Assembly (NCBI GenBank): GCA_964456525.1
Contig: CAYWAP010000004.1
Span: 11,632-75,631, forward strand
Direction: 5' to 3'
Length of the DNA stretch: 64,000 bases
From: Onthomonas sp964456525
Lineage (GTDB): Bacteria; Bacillota; Clostridia; Oscillospirales; Oscillospiraceae
In this document: in pieces, positions 51,607 through 60,539 of the stretch
Position numbering within the stretch: position 1 is the first letter of the stretch
Layout of the letters: each line of letters opens with the position of its first letter
The notes under the pieces: generated by a model
Seen by the model: only the letters and a program-made list of their open reading frames with translations
Told to the model about the DNA's origin: nothing
Database searches by the model: none
Made by a program: the position numbers and the translations under genes

Positions 51607-52370
51607 GACGGACGCTCCAGTCCGCAGAGCTCGGCCACCTTGGCTGCCAGAGTTCGGTATTCCCCGGCCATCTCGGAGTCCGGGAAGGCCTCCAGCACGG
51701 TCATTTTCCGCTCCTCCGCCTCCAGCACCTGCTCGCTGCGGCTCAATGTGCCGATCACCCGGCTTTGAATATCGCCGCAGAGCTCGGCCACCTTGGCGTC
51801 CTCGTGCTTCACGTTCCGGCGGTTCAGAATCAGGCCGCCCAGCTCCGCATAGCCCCGTTCCCGGAAATGTTCCACCGCCATGGCGATGTTGGCCGCGGCG
51901 TGGAGGGACATGTTCTCCCCGGAGGTGACAATAAACACCTTCTCCGCGTAGCCGCTGCGCATGGGCATGGAGAACCCGCCGCACACCACGTCCCCCAGCA
52001 CATCGTAAAAGACGATGTCGGGCCGATAGCGCTCATAAGCGCCCTTGGCCCTCAGCTCTTCCAGGGCGGCGATAATCCCCCGGCCTGCACAGCCCATGCC
52101 GGGGGTGGGGCCTCCGGCCTCCACGCACAAAACGCCCTGATAGCCCACCTTCACCATGTCCTCCAGGGTGAAGTCATGTTTCCCGGCCCGCTTCAGTTCC
52201 AGCACGGTGGAGAGGGGCGCTCCATGGCGCAGATTGACGGTGGAATCCGCCTTGGGATCGCAGCCGACCTGCATGACGGTGTAGCCCTGTTCCGCCAGCG
52301 CCACGGCAACATTGGATACGGTGGTGGATTTCCCGATACCGCCCTTTCCGTAAACAGCAACTTGAATCAT
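51600..52370 (-). CDS. NifH/BchL-like ATP-dependent reductase H1
   Basis: 256 residues. P-loop GKGGIGKST (residues 8-16), GCDPKADST (switch/base region), and both 4Fe-4S ligands at the homodimer interface: C94 (GMGCAGRG) and C130 (DVVCGGF). By family, a homodimeric Fe protein that couples ATP hydrolysis to one-electron transfer onto a component-1 partner, here D1/K1 directly downstream. Shorter than NifH (about 290), like CfbC and BchL. Confidence 0.93.
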   Translation of the reverse strand: MIQVAVYGKGGIGKSTTVSNVAVALAEQGYTVMQVGCDPKADSTVNLRHGAPLSTVLELKRAGKHDFTLEDMVKVGYQGVLCVEAGGPTPGMGCAGRGIIAALEELRAKGAYERYRPDIVFYDVLGDVVCGGFSMPMRSGYAEKVFIVTSGENMSLHAAANIAMAVEHFRERGYAELGGLILNRRNVKHEDAKVAELCGDIQSRVIGTLSRSEQVLEAEERKMTVLEAFPDSEMAGEYRTLAAKVAELCGLERPSC

Positions 52371-52446
52371 ATTTCCGCCTCTTCCTTTCCGTTTCAGGCC
52401 CCGTTAGGCCAGATCTTCCAGATCTGCTCTATGATAAAGCAACATC

Positions 52447-53451
52447 TCAGCAGATTCGGGGCAGCAGCTCTCCGCCGGGCGGCGGCAGCAGCGTCTCGGC
52501 CCCGATCTCCGTGGTCAGCACAACCCGTCCGGGCATATCCTCTGTGACTTCCCCAATGATGGCCGCGTTGGTGGAGTACTTGCCCCTGTGCAGCGTCTCC
52601 ACCAGTGCCGGGGCAACCTCTTTGGGGGCGACAATGACCAGACTGCCCTCGCAGGCCAGATACAGCGGCTCCAGCCCCAGCATGCCGCAGACCCCCTTCA
52701 CCGCAGGGGCCACGGGGATTTTGGGGGCGTCCAGCCGGATTCCCACATGGCTCTGGTTGGCGATTTCATAGAGAACCGTTCCCACCCCGCCCCGGGTGGC
52801 GTCCCGGATGACATGGATGTCCCGGGTCGCGGCCAGCATATCCTCCACCGTGCCCCACAGGGGCGCGCAGTCGCTGGAGACATCCGCCTCGATGCCAAAA
52901 TCATTCCGGGCCAGCAGAACGGTGCAGCCGTGGCAGCCGATGTCCCGGCTGACAATGACCGCGTCCCCGGGCTTTGCGGCAAAGCCGGAGGTCTCCACCC
53001 CCTCCAGAATCTGTCCAATGCCGGTGGTCGTGATGAACACCCCGTCCACCTGGCCCTTTCCGGCCACCTTGGTGTCGCCGGAGACGATGCTCACCCCGGC
53101 TTCTCTGGCAGTGGACGCCATGGAGGCCGCGATGGCCTCCAATTGGTCCATGGGAAACCCTTCCTCAATGACAAAGGCGCAGGACAAATACAGGGGCCTT
53201 GCCCCCATGCAGGCCAAATCGTTCACTGTGCCGCAGACGGACAGCTTGCCGATGTTGCCCCCGGGGAAAAAGGCCGGGGAGACAATAAAGCCGTCGGTGG
53301 TCATGGCCATTTTGCCCCCGGGCGGCGTCAGCACGGCGGCGTCGTCCGCCGTCAGATTGGGGTTTGCAAAGTGCGCTTGAAAGACCCGCTCGATCAGCTC
53401 GCTGGTCTGTTTCCCCCCTGCGCCGTGGGCCAGGGTGACTGTTTCCTTCAT
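52447..53451 (-). CDS. hypE: Hydrogenase maturation protein HypE
   Basis: 334 residues. Starts MKETVTLAHGAGGKQTSEL (PurM-like ATP site) and ends LPRIC, the conserved PRIC tail whose cysteine accepts carbamoyl from HypF and is dehydrated to thiocyanate. GGAGG precedes ATG 53451. Full length, so expected to be active in making cyanide ligands for the HypCD-bound iron. Confidence 0.96.
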   Translation of the reverse strand: MKETVTLAHGAGGKQTSELIERVFQAHFANPNLTADDAAVLTPPGGKMAMTTDGFIVSPAFFPGGNIGKLSVCGTVNDLACMGARPLYLSCAFVIEEGFPMDQLEAIAASMASTAREAGVSIVSGDTKVAGKGQVDGVFITTTGIGQILEGVETSGFAAKPGDAVIVSRDIGCHGCTVLLARNDFGIEADVSSDCAPLWGTVEDMLAATRDIHVIRDATRGGVGTVLYEIANQSHVGIRLDAPKIPVAPAVKGVCGMLGLEPLYLACEGSLVIVAPKEVAPALVETLHRGKYSTNAAIIGEVTEDMPGRVVLTTEIGAETLLPPPGGELLPRIC

Positions 53452-53504
53452 ATGGAATTCCTCCATTCCGCTTATGTTCCGATTGTGACAAAAAGCGTCC
53501 CGCT

Positions 53505-54548
53505 TTACCCGTATTGGTAGAACGCGCTGCACGCGCCCTCATTGGACACCATACAGGCCCCCACCGGGTGCAGCGGCGTACACACCTTGCCAAACAGCGG
53601 GCAGTCCGTGCTCCTGCACTTGCCCTGCAACACATCGCCGCAGCGGCAGGCGGGGTTGGACCGGCCAACCACCTTGGGCAGATGGTGCTTGATTCGGGCG
53701 TCGTACAGGGCGTAGGCGTCCCGCAGGCGCATGCCGGAGCCGGGAATCCACCCCAGCCCCCGCCACTCGCTGTCACAGGGCTCCATATACTGTTCCACGG
53801 TTTTTTGCGCCCCGGGGCTGCCCTGCGGTTTGACCACCCGGGGATAACAGTTGGCAAAAAAGGGCTTCCCCTCCCGGCTCTTTGTGACGATGACGGCCAG
53901 CGCGGCCAGCAGCTCCCTGGCTGTGAACCCGGCGACCACGCCGCTGATCCCCTCGCCCGCCAGCTGCTCACACAGGCGGGTGCCCGTGATGGCGTTGACG
54001 TGGCCGGGGTAGAGGAAGGCGTCCGCGCTGTCTTTCATGGCCCGGTACACACTGGGCATGGTTTTGTTGGCCGTGAGCAGGGAGAAATTCTCCAACCCCT
54101 GCTTCTGGGCGTTTTTGACCGCCAGACAGCTGGCCGGGGTGGTCGTCTCAAAGCCCACGGACAGAAACGCCACCTGCTCCTCAGGGTGCCCGGCGGCATA
54201 GGCCACGGCATCCAACGGCGTGTAAACCACCTGAATGTTCGCGCCCTTTGCCCGGGCGCCGGCCAGACTCATCTCCGTTCCGGGCACGCGGATCAGGTCG
54301 CCAAAGGTGCAGATGGTCACCCGGCGCTCCAGAGCCAGCAAAATCGCCTCGTCCAGAAACCCCACCGGCGTCACGCAGACCGGGCAGCCGGGGCCGGATA
54401 TCATCTCGATGGCATCCGGCAAAATTTTGCGGATCCCCAGCCGGAACATCTCATGGGTATGGGTGCCGCAAACCTCCATAATGCGCAGCTTCGGGCCGTC
54501 GTAGGAGGTGACGATTCTGCGGGCCCGTTCCAACGTTGTCTCCGCCAT
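53505..54548 (-). CDS. hypD: Hydrogenase maturation protein HypD
   Basis: 347 residues. Conserved CGTHTHEMFR, GPGCPVCVTP and GFETTTPA are all present, and the C-terminal 4Fe-4S cysteines are in PACRCGDVLQGKCRSTDCPL and the final GACMVSNEGAC part. With HypC it is the scaffold on which Fe(CN)2CO is built. Start overlaps the hypC stop by one base. Confidence 0.96.
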   Translation of the reverse strand: MAETTLERARRIVTSYDGPKLRIMEVCGTHTHEMFRLGIRKILPDAIEMISGPGCPVCVTPVGFLDEAILLALERRVTICTFGDLIRVPGTEMSLAGARAKGANIQVVYTPLDAVAYAAGHPEEQVAFLSVGFETTTPASCLAVKNAQKQGLENFSLLTANKTMPSVYRAMKDSADAFLYPGHVNAITGTRLCEQLAGEGISGVVAGFTARELLAALAVIVTKSREGKPFFANCYPRVVKPQGSPGAQKTVEQYMEPCDSEWRGLGWIPGSGMRLRDAYALYDARIKHHLPKVVGRSNPACRCGDVLQGKCRSTDCPLFGKVCTPLHPVGACMVSNEGACSAFYQYG

Positions 54549-54757
54549 CAGAGCAGGGCCTCCGCCAGCCCATCCGTCTCACTCTGATCGTCGCCGGTAA
54601 TTTTTGCGATGGCAATGCCCGCGTGAACCATCACATAATCTCCCGGCTCCAAATCTTCAACCAGCTCTGCGGAAACCTGGCGCTTGGCGCCGGAGGCATC
54701 CACCACCGCCATTCCGTCCTTAATGTGAACCACTTTTGCCGCTAAACCCACACACAT
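54548..54757 (-). CDS. hypC: Hydrogenase maturation chaperone HypC
   Basis: 69 residues, MCVGLAAKVVHI with the essential Cys2, and H in DYVMVHAGIAI. The small HypC/HupF chaperone binds HypD and delivers the iron unit to a target protein. Its usual target, a [NiFe]-hydrogenase large subunit, is not in the window. Confidence 0.95.
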   Translation of the reverse strand: MCVGLAAKVVHIKDGMAVVDASGAKRQVSAELVEDLEPGDYVMVHAGIAIAKITGDDQSETDGLAEALL

Positions 54758-54769
54758 ACTGTTCTCTCC

Positions 54770-57073
54770 TTATTCATGGATATGCGCCATGGCCGCCACG
54801 GCCTGTCCCAGGGCGATGCCGCCGTCGTTCGGGGGAATCAGGCTGTGGGTCAGGACGCGGAAGCCCTCGGCCTCCAAATACTGTTGACTCAAGCGCAGTA
54901 GAAGTTGATTTTGATAGCATCCGCCGCTGAGGGCGACGGTGTTCAGCCCGGTGTCCGACCGAATCTGACCGCAGGCCGCGCCGATCATCCGGGCCAGCTG
55001 CCAGTGGAATTCATAGGCCAGCTGTTTCGCGTCCCCACCGGCCAGACGGCGCTGGACGAGATGCCAGACCAACCGGTCTGTGGGGAGAACCAGACCCTCC
55101 GCCCCGATAAAGGCAAGGTCACCGTCAGGGCTTCGCCCCGCCCGCAGGCAGTCCCTTTCATAGGCTCTGGCCCGAAATTCCAGCGTGGTGGAGGCTTCCC
55201 CCTCAAAGGTAGAGGCCCGCCGCACCCCCAGCAGCGCGCTGACGGCGTCAAACAGCCGCCCCGCACTGGTAGAGGTGACGGTGTTCACCCCCCGGTCCGC
55301 CATGGCGAACTGTATCCGGCAGGCCGCCTCATCCGCAAGGCCCAGCCTTTGGGCCAGCTCCGCGGCCGCCCCTTTGTCCCGTCCCGTCAGGCTGTACAGC
55401 ATGGAAAGGGCAATGCGCCACCCCTCTTTGGCGGAGACGTCGCCCCCCACCTGCTGAAAGGGCCGGATGTGGCCCAGCCGCTGGAAGCCCCGGCTGTTTG
55501 CCCGGAGCAGCTCGCCGCCCCAGATGGAGCCGTCTGTCCCGTAGCCGGTGCCGTCCAGCGAAACGCCGATCACATCCTCCCACGTATCGTTTTCCGCCAT
55601 GCAGGAGAGAATGTGGGCGTAATGGTGCTGCACCGGAAACACCGGCAGCCCCAGCCCCTCCGCCACTCCAGTGGTGTTGTACCTGGGGTGAAGGTCGCAG
55701 GCCACAATGGAGGGGGCGGCCTCCAGCAGCTGCTCCATTCGCACAATGGATTCCTGAAGGGCCTTCACCGTCCGCAGATCCTCCATATCCCCGATGTAGG
55801 GGGATGGGTAAAAGAGGTCGTTTTTCCCAATGCAGAAGGTGTTTTTTAACTCCCCGCCCACGGCGAGCACCTCTCCGGAAAAGCCGTTGGACGTCATAAA
55901 GGGCAGCGGGGCGTAGCCCCGGCTGCGCCGAATCATATATGGCCGCCCCCTGTAGAAGTCCATCACAGAGTCGTCCGCACGAATGCGGATTTTCCGGTTG
56001 TGGGAGAGTATGCCGTCGCAGAACCGGGTCAGCTCCTTCACCGCCTCCTCATCGTCCCGGCAGATGGGCGCGCCGGAGGTGTTTCCGCTGGTCATCACCA
56101 GAGCATCCGGCATGACAATCCCGTCGTCATACTCGAACAGCAGCAGCTGCACCGGCGCATAGGGCAGCATGACCCCCACCTTGGGGTTGTCCGGCGCGAT
56201 GGCCTGGCAAAGGCGGCTGCCCTCCCTGCGCTCCAGGAGGATAATGGGCTTCTGGTGCCCGTCCAGAACCTCCTTTTGGGCCGGTGTGATGTGGCAGTTG
56301 CGCTCTACCGTCTCCAAGTCCCTCATCATCACGGCAAAGGGCTTGGCGGGGCGTTTTTTCAGCCTGCGCAGCCGCTGACAGGCGGCCTGATTTCCGGCGT
56401 CGCAGCACAGGTGGAACCCGCCGATGCCCTTGACGGCCACCACGCCCCCATCGTGCAGAATCTGCCGGGCAGCCGTGATGGCCGAAGCCCCCCGCTCCTC
56501 CCGGCCAAGCAGATAGACCTCCGGCCCGCAGTGATGGCAGCAGACGGGCTGGGCGTCATAGCGCCGGGTGGCAGGGCTGGTGTACTCTGCCGCGCAGTCC
56601 GGGCACATGGGAAACTCCCCCATACTGGTGCGCACCCGGTCATAGGGCATGGAATCCAAAATGGTCAGCCGGGGGCCGCAGCAGGTGCAGTTGATAAAGG
56701 GATGGAGATAGCGCCGGTTTTGCGGGTCAAACAGCTCCTCCTTGCACTTATCGCAAATCGCAATGTCCGGGGAGACAAAAATCTCCCCCTCTGTTTTCTC
56801 GCTTTCAACGATCTCAAAGGAGGTGAATGCCTCCGGCGGTTCGCTCTCCTTCACGTCTATTTTTAAGATGGAGGATCGCTCCGGGGGCCGGTGCTCCAGC
56901 GCGTCCAAAAACGCGGCAAGCTGCCCATCGCCGCCAGACGCCCAGATCTCCACATAGGGGCCTTTGTTGCAGACGCTGCCGGTGACGCCGGCCGCCATGG
57001 CATGGCGGCTGACCGTGGGCCGGAAGCCCACCCCCTGCACAATGCCGTACACACGGATCAACAGCGTCTTCAT
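54770..57073 (-). CDS. hypF: Carbamoyltransferase HypF
   Basis: 767 residues from ATG 57073. Domains in order: acylphosphatase (YGIVQGVGFRPTV), two zinc fingers (CDKC, CTCCG; CPDC, CCHHC), YrdC-like (KPFAVMMRD, TSGNTSGAP) and Kae1/HypF kinase-like (HHYAHILSCM, SLDGTGYGTDG). It makes carbamoyl-AMP from carbamoyl phosphate and ATP and loads HypE. Start overlaps the K2 stop by 4 bp, tying hyp expression to the nitrogenase-like genes. Confidence 0.97.
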   Translation of the reverse strand: MKTLLIRVYGIVQGVGFRPTVSRHAMAAGVTGSVCNKGPYVEIWASGGDGQLAAFLDALEHRPPERSSILKIDVKESEPPEAFTSFEIVESEKTEGEIFVSPDIAICDKCKEELFDPQNRRYLHPFINCTCCGPRLTILDSMPYDRVRTSMGEFPMCPDCAAEYTSPATRRYDAQPVCCHHCGPEVYLLGREERGASAITAARQILHDGGVVAVKGIGGFHLCCDAGNQAACQRLRRLKKRPAKPFAVMMRDLETVERNCHITPAQKEVLDGHQKPIILLERREGSRLCQAIAPDNPKVGVMLPYAPVQLLLFEYDDGIVMPDALVMTSGNTSGAPICRDDEEAVKELTRFCDGILSHNRKIRIRADDSVMDFYRGRPYMIRRSRGYAPLPFMTSNGFSGEVLAVGGELKNTFCIGKNDLFYPSPYIGDMEDLRTVKALQESIVRMEQLLEAAPSIVACDLHPRYNTTGVAEGLGLPVFPVQHHYAHILSCMAENDTWEDVIGVSLDGTGYGTDGSIWGGELLRANSRGFQRLGHIRPFQQVGGDVSAKEGWRIALSMLYSLTGRDKGAAAELAQRLGLADEAACRIQFAMADRGVNTVTSTSAGRLFDAVSALLGVRRASTFEGEASTTLEFRARAYERDCLRAGRSPDGDLAFIGAEGLVLPTDRLVWHLVQRRLAGGDAKQLAYEFHWQLARMIGAACGQIRSDTGLNTVALSGGCYQNQLLLRLSQQYLEAEGFRVLTHSLIPPNDGGIALGQAVAAMAHIHE

Positions 57074-58101
57074 GCCATCCTCCCCGACACGGCAAAATGG
57101 GGCGCGTGAACCCAGACGCCGGTAAAGTCCCGGGCAGCTGGTCTCATAACCCTGTCTGCCACGACGATGTCCCATCTCTCCGCGCTCAGCAGGGCCTCCA
57201 GCTGATCTTCCTCCGTCAGGTGGACATCCCCTTGGGATCTCAGCTCTTTTTTCAGCATAAACCAGCTGGCAACCGTGACCGCCCCGGCCCCCTGTTGGAG
57301 AAGGTTCCGGCGCAGATCGTTGGCCATCACCTGCTGATGTATGATGAGGACCCGCTTCCCGGTCACCTCCGGCACCTCGGGCATCGGAAGGGGGCAGCGC
57401 ACCTCATAGGGCGTGCCAAACCGCTGCTCCAGATATTGGGCCGTCTTCAGGGCGCAGGGCGCGACAACCAGATTCTTCTCCGCCGCGCCAGCCAGCTTCA
57501 CCTGCTCCAGCCCCGCGCCCATGCCATAGCACCAGACGTGACGCCAGCCCTCCCCTTTCAGGACGGCGGACATTTTCTCCCCCGCCTCCAGATCGGTTAC
57601 ATCCAGCGGCGTGGCCCCCAGGACGCCGACGGTTCCGGGGCTTTTTTCCACGCTCTGCCCGGCAAATCTGCGAAACAGCGCGTCATAGGCCTTTTCCGCC
57701 CCCACGTCGTAGAGTTCCATGCCGGTGGTGCCCACGGTAAAGACGGGAAGGCTGACCTTCCGCTCTGCCATACGCCGCAAGGCGTGGTAGTCGGTGCCAA
57801 TGACCGCCGGAACCGGCGTGCCAATGATGGCGGCAAAGGCTGCATCCAGTTTGCCAGCCGCGTCGGTCAGCTTTTCCACCAGCCGGTCGTCCCGGCCCAG
57901 AATGGCATCCATATCCCGAAGTCCGGCGCTGAAAATTGCGCTTTTCTGCGTGAACCAGCGGGGTTCATCAAAGCCACAGACGTTGCCGGTGCAGCCGCCC
58001 GCGTCGCAGATGACCAGAATACCCCCCAGATCATAGAGGACGCTGCACGCGCCGGACTGGTCCGGGGCAAAGGGGGACATATATTTTCGTAAACCTTTCA
58101 T
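57070..58101 (-). CDS. Nitrogenase component-1-like subunit K2
   Basis: 343 residues from ATG 58101 (GAGGA at 7 nt; TTG 58107 is the alternative). Aligns without gaps to K1 over the first 95 residues: C19 and C37 are kept, but K1's C93 is I93 here (AAIIGTPVPAVIGTD). Extra cysteines C32 and C42 flank C37. The loss implies a changed or asymmetric cluster. Partner of the 58160 subunit, 58 bp upstream. Confidence 0.8.
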   Translation of the reverse strand: MKGLRKYMSPFAPDQSGACSVLYDLGGILVICDAGGCTGNVCGFDEPRWFTQKSAIFSAGLRDMDAILGRDDRLVEKLTDAAGKLDAAFAAIIGTPVPAVIGTDYHALRRMAERKVSLPVFTVGTTGMELYDVGAEKAYDALFRRFAGQSVEKSPGTVGVLGATPLDVTDLEAGEKMSAVLKGEGWRHVWCYGMGAGLEQVKLAGAAEKNLVVAPCALKTAQYLEQRFGTPYEVRCPLPMPEVPEVTGKRVLIIHQQVMANDLRRNLLQQGAGAVTVASWFMLKKELRSQGDVHLTEEDQLEALLSAERWDIVVADRVMRPAARDFTGVWVHAPHFAVSGRMA

Positions 58102-58159
58102 AGGCAATTCCTCGTAAAATCCCGTCCGAAATCATCGTTTTTCCAGTGGCCCATCCGCG

Positions 58160-59482
58160 TCAGGCATCGGTTCCCTTTCCCGCCGGCGGGGTGCGCCCGC
58201 TGCGGTCCATCGCGGTTTTCAGCGCCTGAAACAGAAGCTCCACGCCCTTATAGCCAAAGGGCTGCCGGTCTTCGTCCCACGTCACATGGACCGCATCCGG
58301 ATGATACCATTTCGCGTCGCTGCCGATGGTCAAATCCACCGTCTGCTCCCCTTCGCCGTAGTTCAGCATGGAGGGTTCCAGATTGGAGTAAATCTTCGTC
58401 TCCGGGCTGTGCTGTGCAATTTTCCGGATGTAGACAAAATCCTCCGGCGTCAGATTTCCATAAATTTCCCGCACCGGGAACCCGTAGCGGATCAGCGCCA
58501 GCGAAAGCTCAAAGGGGTTTCCGTTCATGGCCTCCCCCACGGCAAAGGTCACGTTGGGATAGGCCCCCCGAAATGCCTCCAGAGCGGCGGCGGCCCGGTC
58601 GTACTCCTTTTGATCGTCAAAGGTGACGCCAATGGCGCTGCCAAAGAGGGCGTACTGCTTTTTCACCTTGTCCAGCTGATAGAGCCGGGTCAGCTCAATG
58701 GAGGGGATGTTCAGCTTTTTTTGCATATCCTGGGCGGCAAAGCGAGCCTCCGGATTCAAAATCAGGTTAAAATTGGCCTCTGCCATGCGCAGATATTCCT
58801 CATAGTCCCGGCAGGTGGAGATCTCCTGAACGCGCCGGATTCCCACGCTGTTGAGCAGGCTGTACAGCTCACAGTCCTCCACCAGGGGCGCAAAATAGCC
58901 CAGCAAATTCACGGTGGTGCTCCGCTTTTCCCGGGGCTGGAGCAGGGAATAAATGGACTGCCGGACATGAACCATGGGGGGCTTGCGCCCCTCCCGGGTC
59001 AGGGCGTACATGTAGCAGGGCAGGACCGGAACCGGAACCCGTTCCATGGCCCTGCGGCAGACCCGCTCCATATCCGTCCCCAGCAGAGCGTCCACACAGG
59101 TGATGCAGATCATCACCACAGAGGGCTTCTCGTCCAGAAACCGATAAATTTCCTCCACCGCCTGGGGAATCTTTTTTAAATGCCGTCCTGTGACGACGTC
59201 CGTCTCGTCCATCATCAGATAGAAAAACCGGTTGGCATACTGCTCTTCGATCAGCGTGCTGGTATTGCGTCCGCAGCAGCCCGGGGCCACCAGCAGCATC
59301 ACGCTGCCCGGGACTGCCAGCCCCGCACGCTTGACCCCAAAGCCCTGGGCGCCGGGAGAGTTGAAGGACAGGGTAGCCGGTGAGCTGTAAATCAAATGGG
59401 TGCTGGACACCAGCTGGGGCGGGATGTTCTCCTTCCCCAGCGCCGCCAGGTCGGCGGCGGTGATGCAATAGGCTTCGGTCAT
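58160..59482 (-). CDS. Nitrogenase component-1-like subunit D2
   Basis: 440 residues. C69-C70 (VAPGCCGRN) and C129 (CITCVDALLGTD) correspond to C63 and C123 of D1; FNSPGAQGF and VPGS also match D1. A third candidate, C126, precedes C129. Family membership points to a heteromeric reductase with K2, fed by H2. ATG overlaps the H2 stop by 4 bp. No NifD-type cofactor cysteine and histidine pair could be placed. Confidence 0.82.
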   Translation of the reverse strand: MTEAYCITAADLAALGKENIPPQLVSSTHLIYSSPATLSFNSPGAQGFGVKRAGLAVPGSVMLLVAPGCCGRNTSTLIEEQYANRFFYLMMDETDVVTGRHLKKIPQAVEEIYRFLDEKPSVVMICITCVDALLGTDMERVCRRAMERVPVPVLPCYMYALTREGRKPPMVHVRQSIYSLLQPREKRSTTVNLLGYFAPLVEDCELYSLLNSVGIRRVQEISTCRDYEEYLRMAEANFNLILNPEARFAAQDMQKKLNIPSIELTRLYQLDKVKKQYALFGSAIGVTFDDQKEYDRAAAALEAFRGAYPNVTFAVGEAMNGNPFELSLALIRYGFPVREIYGNLTPEDFVYIRKIAQHSPETKIYSNLEPSMLNYGEGEQTVDLTIGSDAKWYHPDAVHVTWDEDRQPFGYKGVELLFQALKTAMDRSGRTPPAGKGTDA

Positions 59483-60240
59483 TCGCTTTCCCCCTGTTCC
59501 AACAGCAGCCGGGCGAGCGCAAAGAAGCGCTGGCTGATGGGCAGCGAGGCGTCGCCTTCAATCACCGTCATGCCCGCGTCCTCAAACCGGGTGATGTCGT
59601 GGCTGCGGGGAATTTCCCCCACAATGGGCAGTCCCACAGAACTGGCAAAGTTTTCCACTTTTTCCAGTTCCTTTTCCACATTCCGGTGGTTCAGAAGGAT
59701 GCCAAACACCTTGGCGTAGCCCCGGTCCTCAAAGTTTTTCACCGCGCTGTTGATGTTGTTGGCCGCGTACAGCGCCATCTTTTCGCCGGAGGTGACGATG
59801 AGCACGTTTCTCGCGTACCCCTCCCGGATGGGCGCTGCAAAGCCGCCGCAAACCACGTCTCCCAGCACATCGTAGAGAACCACATCCGGCTGCCAGGTTT
59901 CAAACAGCTCCAAATCCTCCAGCAGGTTAAACGTGGCGATAATTCCCCGTCCGGCACAGCCCAGACCGGGGGTGGGCCCGCCGGTTTCGATGCACAAAAC
60001 CCCTCCAAACCCCACCTTGGAGATGGCTTCAATCGTCTCCGGGTCCTGGTCAAACTGGCGCATATAGTTCATCACCGGCAGCAGAGGCTTCCCGCCCAGC
60101 AGGTTAATGGTGGAATCCGCTTTGGGATCGCAGCCAATTTGAATGACCCGTTTCCCCAAAACGGCAAACGCGGCGGCCAGATTGCTGGTAATAGTGGACT
60201 TGCCAATGCCGCCCTTTCCGTAAATTGCAATTTTTAACAT
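59479..60240 (-). CDS. NifH/BchL-like ATP-dependent reductase H2
   Basis: 253 residues. GKGGIGKST at 8-16, GCDPKADST at 36-44, cluster ligands C95 (GLGCAGRG) and C131 (DVVCGGF), same spacing as H1 apart from one residue. First gene of the whole cluster, translated from ATG 60240 with GGGAGG upstream. Probably reduces the D2/K2 pair, although cross-talk with D1/K1 is possible. Confidence 0.93.
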   Translation of the reverse strand: MLKIAIYGKGGIGKSTITSNLAAAFAVLGKRVIQIGCDPKADSTINLLGGKPLLPVMNYMRQFDQDPETIEAISKVGFGGVLCIETGGPTPGLGCAGRGIIATFNLLEDLELFETWQPDVVLYDVLGDVVCGGFAAPIREGYARNVLIVTSGEKMALYAANNINSAVKNFEDRGYAKVFGILLNHRNVEKELEKVENFASSVGLPIVGEIPRSHDITRFEDAGMTVIEGDASLPISQRFFALARLLLEQGESE

Positions 60241-60291
60241 AAAATCCTCCCGATGGCGTTGGTTTTCACCAAAGCCCCTCTCCCGGACAGC

Positions 60292-60336
60292 AAAAAGCGC
60301 GTCTCCTCCGCGGGCATCACGAAGCAAAACGCGCAC
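60292..60336 (-). terminator. Attenuator-like hairpin in the leader of the nitrogenase-like cluster
   Basis: On the minus strand GCGCGT (60329-60334) pairs with ACGCGC (60297-60302), followed at once by TTTTT, about 50 nt before ATG 60240. The loop is 26 nt and GC-rich. It could terminate or attenuate transcription of the operon. I found no convincing promoter; TTGACA near 60400 lacks a good -10. Confidence 0.4.
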
Positions 60337-60539
60337 ACAACACAGGATGTCCTCGGCGTTTTCTGTTCGGGCAATCCCTCACTGTCAATGCCTTAAACGT
60401 ACAATTCAACCTTTCCTTTCCGCCGCTTTCGGTTGCAAAGCGCCTTCGCCGTCAGAGGCGGATCTTTTGTCCGGGTTTCCGTGGCACACCGCCACCGCAC
60501 AAGCAAACCCCGGGCCTTGTTGGAAAACGGGAGCGGCAG

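Noticed and set aside
49120..60240. Canonical dinitrogenase cluster
   Set aside because: Component-1 subunits are too short, FeMo-cofactor ligands are not seen, and nifB, nifE and nifN are absent here; nitrogen fixation is not supported.
58160..60240. Protochlorophyllide or F430 (CfbCD) reductase
   Set aside because: No other chlorophyll or F430 biosynthesis gene nearby, and CfbD is a single-subunit partner, whereas D and K subunits are both present here.
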